A stretch of 45,198 nt of DNA from Flavobacteriaceae bacterium (GTDB lineage Bacteria; Bacteroidota; Bacteroidia; Flavobacteriales; Flavobacteriaceae). The translations under genes were made by a program, and so were the position numbers. The notes below the pieces were generated by a model. It did not search any database, was not told the origin of the DNA, and saw only the letters and a program-made list of their open reading frames with translations. The stretch is taken from contig CANHWG010000017.1 of assembly GCA_947464335.1 (NCBI GenBank), forward strand, positions 1 through 45,198. The letters are read 5' to 3'. Positions within the stretch are counted from its first letter, which is position 1. Every line of letters begins with the position of its first letter. This document shows, one piece after another, positions 1-7,171 of this stretch.

Positions 1-1
1 C

Positions 2-244
2 GTTTTACCAGCCGAAGTCATTCGAGCTACTGAGGAAGAAAAACAAGAACAAATCAAAACTCTTGAAAATTTACATAAAACCTACCACGACAAAGAAGAA
101 GAGCAAATAACAGCACTTCAAAATGCAGCCATCAACAATGAAAACATCTTTGAAGTCTTGATGATTGCTACGAAATATTGTTCGTTAGGACAAATTACGG
201 CTGGCTTGTTTGAAGTAGGAGGACAGTATAGACGTAATATGTAA
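2..244 (+). CDS. Acyl-CoA mutase (IcmF / methylmalonyl-CoA mutase family), C-terminal end only
   Basis: This is the last 80 codons of a gene that begins before the window, read in the frame starting at base 2 and ending at the TAA at 242-244. The visible part is a charged helix followed by the closing residues CSLGQITAGLFEVGGQYRRNM's core, here read as SLGQITAGLFEVGGQYRR, which I recognise as the typical end of Bacteroidetes methylmalonyl-CoA mutase family proteins, most like the fused IcmF type. Such enzymes rearrange branched acyl-CoA esters using coenzyme B12. The catalytic and B12-binding parts are outside the window, so the substrate (methylmalonyl-CoA or isobutyryl-CoA) cannot be decided here. 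The next gene starts 47 bases downstream. Confidence 0.7.
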   Translation, partial: VLPAEVIRATEEEKQEQIKTLENLHKTYHDKEEEQITALQNAAINNENIFEVLMIATKYCSLGQITAGLFEVGGQYRRNM

Positions 245-291
245 AATTGGCTTTATTAAAATATAAACTTAATTTTTAATAATTATCTAAT

Positions 292-1869
292 ATGAAAAAA
301 ATTACCTTATTCTTTATAGTTTTATTATCTAATATTGGTTTTGCCCAAATAAGTTATCTATCAACTGATTATGCACTTCAAAATGAATCATTCATAGTAA
401 GTACGGCTACAGCACCAGGGTTAACATTAGATTATGCACAAACAGGAACCAATTTCAACTGGAATTATAGTGCATTAGCACCCGCTACTCAAGAAACAGT
501 ATTGTATCAAAACCCTAATAATGCGGGTTATAGAACGGTTTGGTGTTTTTTAAATGGATATATTTTTAATTGTACGACACAATTTAATAACAACTTTAAC
601 TTAGCAACTAAATTAACTAATGGTCTTCAAATTCAAGGTTTTGGGATTAGTAATGTAATTGACCACTTAAAATTGTCACCAACTCTTTTAGAAGACAAAA
701 TGATTGGCGCTTCTATCACGGTAAATGGAACTTCAGTGCCTTTTGTTGCATCCTATCAAACTGCTGACAAACTCTATCAATTCCCAATCAATTTCAATGA
801 TAATTATACAAATAACTTTGCTTTAAGTGTAGATTTAACGAGTTTTGGAGTGCCTGTACAATATGCTTCTGAAGGACAACGCACTAATTTAGTAGAAGGT
901 TGGGGTTCATTAACAACGCCTTTTGGTACTTTTTCGAATGTACTAAAAATGAAAACTACCGTTGTAAATAACATTACCATTACGGCAAATGGTACTCCAA
1001 CACAAAATACAGTTACTACAGTTTCCTATAAATGGTTTGATAAAGATTATGGAATTCCTGTGTTGCAAGTAGATGGGAATGTAGTTGCCAATCAATTTGT
1101 TCCAAATACGATTACGTATTTTGACATTCAGCGTTGTTTGGCACCCAATGCCGCTTTTGCCTTTTTCCCGGTGGCAAGCGATTTTAATCCAACGAACAAT
1201 AATGCTTCGGTTTCGTTTATAAATGCCAGTTCTAATTATGATACCGTGAGTTGGAATTTTGGTGATGGAAGCGCTACGAGTACGGCTGTTAATCCTACTC
1301 ATAATTACAGTTGTCCGGGAGTGAAACAAGTAACCTTAACAATCACAAATGCATTTTGTAGTCCAGATCAAATCGATACAATTACAATTCCGGTTACCAT
1401 AACCGATACACAAAACGCTTTTACAACAAGCGTAACGCAGACTCCAACTTCGCTTACAGCAGATAGAACTTTAGCGGGAACAACCTATCAATGGTTGGAT
1501 TGTGATAATAATAATGCGCCAATAAATGGACAAACAGGACAAACATTTACGCCAACAGTATCCGGAAATTATGCGGTACGATTAACAACAAATGGCTGTC
1601 AAAGTGTTTCCGATTGCAATTTGTTTGCTTTCTTGGGTATGGCCGATTTAAATCTAAATGCTTCAGTTTCTGTTTATCCAAATCCAACAACAGGTAAGAT
1701 TTTGGTATCTCATAACGAAGATTTAGTCATTAATAAAGTAGGTGTTTATTCTGTTTTAGGGACTTTAGTTACCGATACTTTAGATTTGACGGGACAAGTG
1801 AAAGGCATTTATTTTATAAAAATTGAAACCGATAAAGGAAACGTAATTAAAAAAATAATTAAAAATTAA
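292..1869 (+). CDS. Secreted T9SS cargo protein with PKD domain and C-terminal sorting domain
   Basis: A 525-residue secreted protein. It has a clear Sec signal peptide (about residues 1-19, ending IGFAQ), then about 280 residues with no family I recognise, then a PKD-like domain (about 300-370) with the WNFGDGS signature, an Ig-like stretch, and a type A T9SS sorting domain (about 455-525) that begins with VYPNPTTGK and ends in a basic KKIIKN tail. By family knowledge it should cross the outer membrane through the type IX system and be released or attached at the surface, with the tail cleaved. No catalytic motif is visible, so a structural or adhesive role is only inferred. The AT-rich leader has no Shine-Dalgarno sequence. 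A hairpin terminator lies 66 bases after the stop. Confidence 0.85.
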   Translation: MKKITLFFIVLLSNIGFAQISYLSTDYALQNESFIVSTATAPGLTLDYAQTGTNFNWNYSALAPATQETVLYQNPNNAGYRTVWCFLNGYIFNCTTQFNNNFNLATKLTNGLQIQGFGISNVIDHLKLSPTLLEDKMIGASITVNGTSVPFVASYQTADKLYQFPINFNDNYTNNFALSVDLTSFGVPVQYASEGQRTNLVEGWGSLTTPFGTFSNVLKMKTTVVNNITITANGTPTQNTVTTVSYKWFDKDYGIPVLQVDGNVVANQFVPNTITYFDIQRCLAPNAAFAFFPVASDFNPTNNNASVSFINASSNYDTVSWNFGDGSATSTAVNPTHNYSCPGVKQVTLTITNAFCSPDQIDTITIPVTITDTQNAFTTSVTQTPTSLTADRTLAGTTYQWLDCDNNNAPINGQTGQTFTPTVSGNYAVRLTTNGCQSVSDCNLFAFLGMADLNLNASVSVYPNPTTGKILVSHNEDLVINKVGVYSVLGTLVTDTLDLTGQVKGIYFIKIETDKGNVIKKIIKN

Positions 1870-1893
1870 GGATAATGAAAAAAGCGGCTAAAG

Positions 1894-2034
1894 TCATTCT
1901 TTATCTTCAGTATACTTTTTCATAATTGCTTTAAGCTGCTCTTTTCGAGCAGTTTTTTTTGCTTTCTCTTTTTCTTGCGCCTTGTGAAGTTTGTCGTTAT
2001 GCGCTTTGATATTTTTTGGATTGTTTCTTCCCAT
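1894..2034 (-). CDS. Small lysine-rich hypothetical protein (46 aa), antisense between two secreted-protein genes
   Basis: Reading the minus strand from the ATG at 2034 to the TGA at 1894-1896 gives 46 residues: it begins MGRNNPKNIKAHNDKLHKAQ, is very rich in K and E, and should form a single amphipathic helix. I do not recognise a named family; short basic proteins with similar openings seem to recur in Flavobacteriia, but I cannot verify that. Support for a real gene: a complete ORF in an otherwise empty gap, and an exact TANNTTTG promoter motif 7 bases upstream of the ATG, which would give an almost leaderless mRNA. The ORF contains, on the opposite strand, the hairpin that probably terminates the gene ending at 1869. 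It could still be a chance ORF. Confidence 0.55.
   Translation of the reverse strand: MGRNNPKNIKAHNDKLHKAQEKEKAKKTARKEQLKAIMKKYTEDKE
1933..1960 (+). terminator. Rho-independent terminator after the T9SS cargo gene
   Basis: A perfect CTGCTC/GAGCAG stem with a TTTTC-type loop, extendable by A-T and G-U pairs, followed by eight T. It is in the right place and orientation to end the transcript from 292-1869. It lies inside the minus-strand 46-residue ORF. Confidence 0.75.
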
Positions 2035-2041
2035 GATGGTT

Positions 2042-2049
2042 CAAAAATA
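2042..2049 (-). promoter_or_regulatory. Promoter -7 motif for the 46-aa gene
   Basis: On the minus strand this reads TATTTTTG, an exact match to the Bacteroidetes -7 consensus TANNTTTG. It ends 7 bases before the ATG at 2034, so the transcript would have almost no leader. I see no TTG at the usual -33 distance. Confidence 0.4.
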
Positions 2050-2126
2050 CAATAATTTATATTTCATAAAAGTTTGGCATCAATATTGGTTGCAATTAAA
2101 TATCATTAATCTTAATACTTTTTACC

Positions 2127-2642
2127 ATGAAAAAAATTACTTTAGTTTTAGCTTTTATCGGGATGATAACGCTACAAGGATGCACCGTAAACGAAGACAA
2201 CACGAATAACATTGATAACGATACCATTAGTGAGGTATTTGAATTAAGAAATGTTAATTTTAGTTTTAATCCAAATGACGGTTATAACATCTACAGAACT
2301 TTAAATCCACAAATTTTTGCTTCCGATGTTGTTTTGATCTATAGATTATCAGGTACAATTGATGCTAATACTCCAATTTGGCAATTGATACCAAGAACAT
2401 TATTTCTACCTCAAGGTGAATTGGATTATGATTTTGATTTTAGCAAAGAGGATTTTACGATATATGCTGGTGGAACTTATAATTTAGCTAATACTCCTAA
2501 TTTTATTCAAAATCAAACTTTTAGAATTGTAATTGTTCCTGGATTTTTTTCAAATAAGAATGTAAGCAAAGTTGATTTTTCTGATTACAATGCGGTAGTA
2601 AATTACTTTAATATAGACGAAAGTAAAATAAAGCAATTGTAA
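2127..2642 (+). CDS. Lipoprotein of unknown function, common type in Flavobacterium
   Basis: A 171-residue predicted lipoprotein. The signal peptide opens MKKITLVLAFIGMITLQGC, with the lipobox LQGC placing the lipidated cysteine at residue 19. The mature part starts with an acidic, Asn-rich linker (about 20-40) and continues as a beta-rich domain containing the phrases SDVVLIYRLSG and RIVIVPGFF. I have seen close relatives repeatedly in Flavobacterium as uncharacterised proteins, but I know of no assigned function. The acidic residues just after the cysteine are compatible with the surface-export signal described for Bacteroidetes lipoproteins, which is an inference. It stands alone and ends before a bidirectional terminator shared with the convergent downstream gene. 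Confidence 0.75.
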   Translation: MKKITLVLAFIGMITLQGCTVNEDNTNNIDNDTISEVFELRNVNFSFNPNDGYNIYRTLNPQIFASDVVLIYRLSGTIDANTPIWQLIPRTLFLPQGELDYDFDFSKEDFTIYAGGTYNLANTPNFIQNQTFRIVIVPGFFSNKNVSKVDFSDYNAVVNYFNIDESKIKQL

Positions 2643-2652
2643 TTTGCAACAT

Positions 2653-2686
2653 AAAAAAAACCATTCGCCGAGCGAATGGTTTTTTA
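2653..2686. terminator. Bidirectional Rho-independent terminator
   Basis: An uninterrupted stem CCATTCGC/GCGAATGG (2661-2668 and 2672-2679) with a 3-base loop, A-rich on the left and T-rich on the right. It can serve both the lipoprotein gene (+) and the converging acyltransferase gene (-). Confidence 0.9.
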
Positions 2687-2708
2687 TTTCTATATAACTC
2701 GATTTTTT

Positions 2709-3971
2709 TTAAGCGTCTAAATCTACAGTAGTAGCATCTGCAATCTTTTTATACGTTCCGTTTACTAATTTCTCACGGATGATTTCAAAAGCAGTTAATG
2801 TTTCATCAATATCAGACAAAGTGTGTGAGGAAGTTGGAATCATTCGCAATAAGATAATGCCTTTTGGAATAACTGGATAAATAACAATGGATAAGAAAAT
2901 ACCATAGTTTTCACGTAAATCATTAACCATTACCATTGCTTCTGGAACACTTCCTTCAAGATACACCGGAGTTACACACGTATTGGTGTCGCCAATATTG
3001 AATCCTTTAGCTCTTAAACCATTTTGCAAAGCATTTACGTTTTCCCAAAGTTTGTCTTTTAAACCCGGATTGTCCCGTAACAATTGTAATCTTTTTAAAG
3101 CGCCAACAGTTTGAATCATTGGTAACGCTTTAGCAAACATTTGTGAACGTAGATTGTATTTTAAATAATCGATAATATCTTTATCTGCTGCTAAGAATGC
3201 TCCGATACTCGCCATTGATTTGGCAAACGTAGAGAAATAAACATCAATTCCGTCTTGGCAACCTTGTTCTTCACCAGCTCCAGCACCTGTTTTTCCTAAG
3301 GTTCCAAATCCGTGAGCATCATCAACTAACAAACGGAAATTGTATTTCTTTTTCATTTCAACAATCTCTTTTAACTTGCCTTGTTGACCGCGCATTCCGA
3401 AAACACCTTCGGTAATAAAAAGAATTCCACCGCCAGTTTCAGTAGCCATTTTTGTAGCACGTTGCAGGTTTTTCTCCATGCTTTCAATATCATTATGACG
3501 ATAGGTAAAACGTTTTCCCATGTGCAAACGCACGCCATCAATGATACAAGCGTGAGCATCTACATCATACACAATAATATCATTTTTAGTTACTAAAGCG
3601 TCAATACACGACATGATTCCTTGATAACCAAAATTTAATAAGTAAGCAGCTTCTTTGTGAACAAACGCCGCTAATTCGTTTTCTAATTGTTCGTGAACAT
3701 CGGTATGTCCCGACATCATTCGAGCTCCCATTGGATACGCTGCACCATATTGAGCGGCAGCATCTGAGTCTGCTTGACGTACTTCGGGATGATTGGCGAG
3801 GCCTAAATAATCATTGATAGACCAATTTAAAATTTCTTTTCCGTGAAATGTCATTCTAGGACCAAGTTCTCCTTCTAGTTTTGGAAAAACGTAATATCCT
3901 TCAGCTTGAGAAGCCCATTTTCCTAATGGACCTTTATTGTTTTGTATTCTTTCGAATAAATCTTTTACCAT
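2709..3971 (-). CDS. PLP-dependent alpha-oxoamine synthase family acyltransferase (serine palmitoyltransferase / cysteate acyltransferase / KBL type)
   Basis: A 420-residue fold-type I PLP enzyme of the alpha-oxoamine synthase family, which condenses an amino acid with an acyl-CoA or acyl-ACP with loss of CO2. Visible landmarks: the stacking-histidine region DVDAH (His140), DDAH at 217-220, and the Schiff-base lysine in STFAKS (Lys251). Length fits the family. Family members include glycine C-acetyltransferase, BioF, serine palmitoyltransferase and the cysteate acyltransferase of sulfonolipid synthesis. No bioF, tdh or other pathway neighbour is present, and Bacteroidetes make sphingolipids and sulfonolipids, so a lipid role is plausible but unproven. 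The N-terminal 45 residues (GPLGKWASQAEGYYVFP) are longer than in BioF. The gene is monocistronic, with a promoter upstream and a shared terminator downstream. Confidence 0.85.
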   Translation of the reverse strand: MVKDLFERIQNNKGPLGKWASQAEGYYVFPKLEGELGPRMTFHGKEILNWSINDYLGLANHPEVRQADSDAAAQYGAAYPMGARMMSGHTDVHEQLENELAAFVHKEAAYLLNFGYQGIMSCIDALVTKNDIIVYDVDAHACIIDGVRLHMGKRFTYRHNDIESMEKNLQRATKMATETGGGILFITEGVFGMRGQQGKLKEIVEMKKKYNFRLLVDDAHGFGTLGKTGAGAGEEQGCQDGIDVYFSTFAKSMASIGAFLAADKDIIDYLKYNLRSQMFAKALPMIQTVGALKRLQLLRDNPGLKDKLWENVNALQNGLRAKGFNIGDTNTCVTPVYLEGSVPEAMVMVNDLRENYGIFLSIVIYPVIPKGIILLRMIPTSSHTLSDIDETLTAFEIIREKLVNGTYKKIADATTVDLDA

Positions 3972-3997
3972 GATAAAATCGGGTTTTAAAATCGATG

Positions 3998-4005
3998 CAA
4001 AAATA
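3998..4005 (-). promoter_or_regulatory. Promoter -7 motif for the PLP acyltransferase gene
   Basis: Minus strand reads TATTTTTGC, an exact TANNTTTG match 26 bases before the ATG at 3971. No convincing -33 TTG is visible. Confidence 0.5.
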
Positions 4006-4064
4006 GTAATAAAAATATTGAAAATTAAAGATTATAAAAGATGTTTTATCCTTTTAGCTTCTAT

Positions 4065-4072
4065 TATATTTG
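4065..4072 (+). promoter_or_regulatory. Promoter -7 motif for rdgB; decides the start codon
   Basis: TATATTTG, an exact match to the consensus. It would start transcription near 4078, downstream of an in-frame ATG at 4041 and upstream of the ATG at 4095. It therefore supports 4095 as the real start. Confidence 0.55.
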
Positions 4073-4094
4073 TCTTTCAAAAATTAACAGAATT

Positions 4095-4670
4095 ATGCAA
4101 ATTGTCTTCGCTTCTAGTAACAAAAACAAAATCAAGGAAATACAGCTTTTAGTTTCTTCCGAAATACAACTTCTTAGTTTGGATGATATTGGATGTTTAG
4201 AAGAGATTCCAGAAACTGCTGATACGATTGAGGGTAATGCTATCATGAAAGCCAATTATGTAACTCAAAAGTACGGTTATAATTGTTTTGCCGATGATAC
4301 CGGTTTGGAAGTTGAAGCATTGAATGGTGAACCAGGTGTTTATTCAGCACGATATGCAGGCGAGCAAAAAGATGCTAATGATAATATGGATAAATTAGTA
4401 TTGAATTTAAAAGACAAGATCAATCGCTCGGCACAATTCAAAACTGTTATAGCATTGAATCTTGATGGAAATCAAACGTTATTTACCGGAATCATAAAAG
4501 GCAAAATTATCGATGAGAAAATAGGAACCAACGGTTTTGGTTATGACCCAATTTTCGTCTCTGATGGTTACTCAAAAACTTTTGCAGAATTGACAATAGA
4601 GGAGAAGTCGGTCATTAGCCATCGCGGTTTGGCGATGAAAAAATTGGTTGATTTTTTAGCTTCAAAGTAA
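4095..4670 (+). CDS. rdgB: Non-canonical purine NTP pyrophosphatase, RdgB/HAM1 family
   Basis: Hydrolyses dITP, ITP and XTP to the monophosphate plus pyrophosphate, so cleans the nucleotide pool in the cytoplasm. The protein from 4095 is 191 residues, the usual length, and starts MQIVFASSNKNKIKEIQ, matching the family's opening (F-A-T/S-x-N-x-x-K nucleotide-binding motif). It then shows FADDTGLEVEALNGEPGVYSARYAG's core DDTGLEVEALNG, the catalytic Asp region, and GTNGFGYDPIF, the typical C-terminal substrate loop. An upstream in-frame ATG at 4041 would add 18 residues (MFYPFSFYYICLSK...) that do not belong to the family, and a promoter motif sits inside that extension, so I reject it. Divergently oriented from the acyltransferase gene. 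Confidence 0.93.
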   Translation: MQIVFASSNKNKIKEIQLLVSSEIQLLSLDDIGCLEEIPETADTIEGNAIMKANYVTQKYGYNCFADDTGLEVEALNGEPGVYSARYAGEQKDANDNMDKLVLNLKDKINRSAQFKTVIALNLDGNQTLFTGIIKGKIIDEKIGTNGFGYDPIFVSDGYSKTFAELTIEEKSVISHRGLAMKKLVDFLASK

Positions 4671-4701
4671 CTAATTTTTAAAGTTAAATGAATGTACATT
4701 T

Positions 4702-4741
4702 TAGTCTCGACCTGTCAGGCAGCGTAGAGCGTAAAGTGGGA
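4702..4741 (+). repeat. Decayed copy of a dispersed intergenic repeat
   Basis: Starts TAGTCTCGAC and ends GCGTAAAGTGGGA. This parallels the TAGCCCCGAT start and GCGGAAAGCGGGA end of the element at 9472-9560. The middle is shorter and different. I read it as a degraded copy in the same orientation. Confidence 0.45.
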
Positions 4742-4813
4742 ATTTTGGTGAAAGAAATGACAGAGTTCATCTCTTATATTACATCACAAATTAATTCAAA
4801 AAAAATGTTTGTA

Positions 4814-4847
4814 ACTCAGTAACCCAGCCACTCAGCTACTAAGTTAC
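4814..4847 (+). repeat. Four imperfect tandem octamers before the DEAD-box helicase gene
   Basis: The units are ACTCAGTA, ACCCAGCC, ACTCAGCT and ACTAAGTT, in exact 8-base register, followed by AC. The outer ends (GTAACT at 4811 and AGTTAC at 4842) are also inverted repeats. The array ends about 70 bases before the promoter motif of the next gene. Confidence 0.7.
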
Positions 4848-4916
4848 AATATTTAGTAAAAGTTAACATTCTGATTATCAAATAAAAACAAATTAGTTTT
4901 TATGGTACTTAAAGCC

Positions 4917-4924
4917 TACCTTTG
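4917..4924 (+). promoter_or_regulatory. Promoter -7 motif for the DEAD-box helicase gene
   Basis: TACCTTTG followed by CACC, an exact consensus match 20 bases before the ATG at 4945. No TTG is found at the -33 distance. Confidence 0.55.
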
Positions 4925-4944
4925 CACCCAATTTAAAATACAAT

Positions 4945-6891
4945 ATGAATAAATTTGAACAATTAGGTCTGAATGAGTCGTTACTGCTGGCGATCAAAGA
5001 TCTAGGATTTGAGAATCCGTCAGAAGTGCAAGAAAAAGCGATTCCAGTACTATTGGAACAAAACACAGACTTAGTCGCATTAGCACAAACAGGTACAGGG
5101 AAAACGGCAGCATTTGGTTTTCCGCTAATCCAAAAAATAGATGCTGAAGACAGAAGTACACAAGCATTAATTTTATCACCAACGCGTGAGCTATGCTTAC
5201 AAATCACCAACGAGATTAAACAATACTCAAAATATGTAAAAGGATTACATACAGTAGCAGTTTATGGTGGAGCAAGCATTACAGAACAAGCCCGTGAAGT
5301 AAAACGTGGCGCACAAGTAATTGTGGCAACTCCAGGAAGAATGCAAGATATGATTAATCGTGGTCTTGTAAATATTAAAAACATCAACTACTGTATTCTT
5401 GATGAAGCCGATGAGATGTTGAATATGGGATTTTATGATGATATCGTTTCGATATTATCAGATACTCCAGATGAGAAAAACACTTGGTTATTCTCAGCAA
5501 CCATGCCTGCTGAAGTTGCTAGAATTGCCAAAAAATTCATGCATGAACCAGCTGAAATAACAGTTGGACATAAAAATTCTGGTTCGGCCACTGTTTCACA
5601 CGAATTTTACTGTGTGAATGCTCGTGACCGATACGAAGCATTAAAACGATTAGCCGATGCTAATCCGGATATTTTTTCGGTAGTTTTTTGTAGAACTAAA
5701 CGTGATACCCAAGCGGTTGCTGAAAAGTTAATCGAGGATGGATATAATGCAGCAGCTTTGCATGGCGATTTATCGCAAGCACAACGTGATGGTGTAATGA
5801 AATCCTTTAGAGGTCGTCAGATTCAAATGCTTGTAGCGACTGATGTTGCTGCACGTGGAATTGATGTTGATAATATTACACACGTAGTAAATTATCAATT
5901 ACCTGACGAAATCGAAACCTATAACCACCGTTCAGGTCGAACAGGTCGTGCGGGTAAATTAGGAACTTCTATCGTAATCATCACTAAAAGTGAATTGCGT
6001 AAAATTTCGTCTATCGAAAGAATCATTCAACAAAAATTTCAAGAAAAAACAATTCCATCAGGAATTGAAATCTGTGAAATTCAATTACTGCATTTGGCTA
6101 ATAAAATTAAAGATACTGAGGTAGATCATGAGATAGATAACTATCTTCCAGCCATTAATGAAGTGTTAGATGGTTTGTCTAAAGAAGAATTAATTAAGAA
6201 AATGGTTTCGGTTGAATTCAACAGATTCATTGCGTATTATAAAAAGAAACGTGATTTATCGGGTGAAAAAGGAGAAAGAAGCGAGAGAAGTTCAGAGCCA
6301 AGAGAAATCAGAGCGGGTGATCCAGTTCGTTATTTTGTAAACATTGGTTCTAGAGATGATTTCGATTGGATGCAATTGAAAGACTTTTTGAAAGAAACTT
6401 TAGATTTAGGACGTGATGATGTCTTTAAAGTAGATGTAAAAGAAGGTTTCTCTTTCTTTAATACCGACGGTGAGCATACGGATAAAGTTATGTCTGTTCT
6501 TAACGGATTTGATTTGAATGGTAGACGTATCAATGTTGAAATCTCTAAAAATGATGGCGGAAGTCGTGAACGACGTGACCACAACGGAAGAAGTGGTGGC
6601 GGATTCAGAGGTGACAGAAATTCAGGTGGAGAACGAAGGAGTTCAGGTGGTGGCAGTTTCGGACCAAGAAAAGAAGGTGGATTTAGAAGTGATAGAAATA
6701 GTACTCCTCGAACCGAACGTTCAGAAAGACCAAGAAGAGAAGGCGGTTTTAGTCGCGATGCAGCTCCAAAAAGAGAACCAGGTTCATTTCAAAGAGAAGA
6801 AAGAGCGCCTAGAAGATCTGGAGGAACTAGTGACAGACCAGCCGGAAGATCTTTTGATGATGCTAAAGCAAGAAGACCTAGAAAAAGCTAA
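4945..6891 (+). CDS. deaD: DEAD-box ATP-dependent RNA helicase with DbpA-type RNA-binding domain and basic GR-rich tail
   Basis: A 648-residue RNA helicase of the DeaD/CsdA group, expected to unwind RNA during ribosome assembly, mRNA decay or cold adaptation. Ordered motifs: Q motif in the first 35 residues, Walker A AQTGTGKT (47-54), PTREL (79-83), TPGR (129-132), DEAD (153-156), SAT (184-186), and HRSGRTGR (328-335). A DbpA-like RNA-binding domain follows (about 450-535), then a low-complexity tail (about 540-648) of G, R, S, E and D with repeated GGGFR/GGFR units, typical of RGG-like RNA-binding tails. The tail produces an open second frame at 6518-6937 that is only a shadow. Monocistronic. 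The symbol is by family; a close paralogue name cannot be excluded. Confidence 0.92.
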   Translation: MNKFEQLGLNESLLLAIKDLGFENPSEVQEKAIPVLLEQNTDLVALAQTGTGKTAAFGFPLIQKIDAEDRSTQALILSPTRELCLQITNEIKQYSKYVKGLHTVAVYGGASITEQAREVKRGAQVIVATPGRMQDMINRGLVNIKNINYCILDEADEMLNMGFYDDIVSILSDTPDEKNTWLFSATMPAEVARIAKKFMHEPAEITVGHKNSGSATVSHEFYCVNARDRYEALKRLADANPDIFSVVFCRTKRDTQAVAEKLIEDGYNAAALHGDLSQAQRDGVMKSFRGRQIQMLVATDVAARGIDVDNITHVVNYQLPDEIETYNHRSGRTGRAGKLGTSIVIITKSELRKISSIERIIQQKFQEKTIPSGIEICEIQLLHLANKIKDTEVDHEIDNYLPAINEVLDGLSKEELIKKMVSVEFNRFIAYYKKKRDLSGEKGERSERSSEPREIRAGDPVRYFVNIGSRDDFDWMQLKDFLKETLDLGRDDVFKVDVKEGFSFFNTDGEHTDKVMSVLNGFDLNGRRINVEISKNDGGSRERRDHNGRSGGGFRGDRNSGGERRSSGGGSFGPRKEGGFRSDRNSTPRTERSERPRREGGFSRDAAPKREPGSFQREERAPRRSGGTSDRPAGRSFDDAKARRPRKS

Positions 6892-7171
6892 TAATAGTTT
6901 TGAGTTTATGGTTTTGAGTTTAAGGTTAAAATCATAAATTGACTTTTTATAATAATAAACTCCGTTTCTACTCAATTAAAGTGGTTGCGGAGTTTTTTAG
7001 ATATAAAAATCAACCACAACAAAAATTATAAATCATAAACTCTAAGTAGTTGATATAAAAATTTAGTTTTCCGAGGTGTTTTGCTCGTTTTGTTAATTTT
7101 GTTCTAATTCTCATTATAATTTATAAAAAATCTTAAAAGAGTTTCTTACTTTTAAACCATCAAATTCTATT
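6892..7171. other. Intergenic region without a gene
   Basis: 280 bases, very AT-rich. It holds a 14-base direct repeat (6897-6910 and 6911-6924, GTTTTGAGTTTAWG), a possible long-loop terminator (6957-6998), and an inverted echo of the repeat word (AAATCATAAACTCTAAG, about 7029-7045). A near-consensus -7 motif TACTTTTA lies just before the next gene. I see no ORF worth calling. Confidence 0.6.
6957..6998 (+). terminator. Possible terminator after the helicase gene
   Basis: AACTCCG (6958-6964) pairs with CGGAGTT (6988-6994), followed by T residues. The loop is 23 bases, longer than usual, so confidence is moderate. Confidence 0.5.

Noticed and set aside
943..1329. A 128-residue minus-strand frame inside the first T9SS protein gene
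   Set aside because: Composition is odd (many I, R, N) and it mirrors codons of the real gene. Treated as a shadow.
1991..2209. A 72-residue plus-strand frame before the lipoprotein gene
   Set aside because: It overlaps the lipoprotein signal-peptide region in another frame and shows no family features. The lipoprotein from 2127 is convincing.
4041..4094. An upstream in-frame ATG for rdgB, giving 18 extra residues
   Set aside because: The extra residues do not belong to the family and the likely promoter lies inside them.
6518..6937. A 139-residue open frame within the end of the helicase gene
   Set aside because: It is an alternate frame of the repetitive GR-rich tail; low-complexity codons keep it open. 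No promoter or family resemblance.
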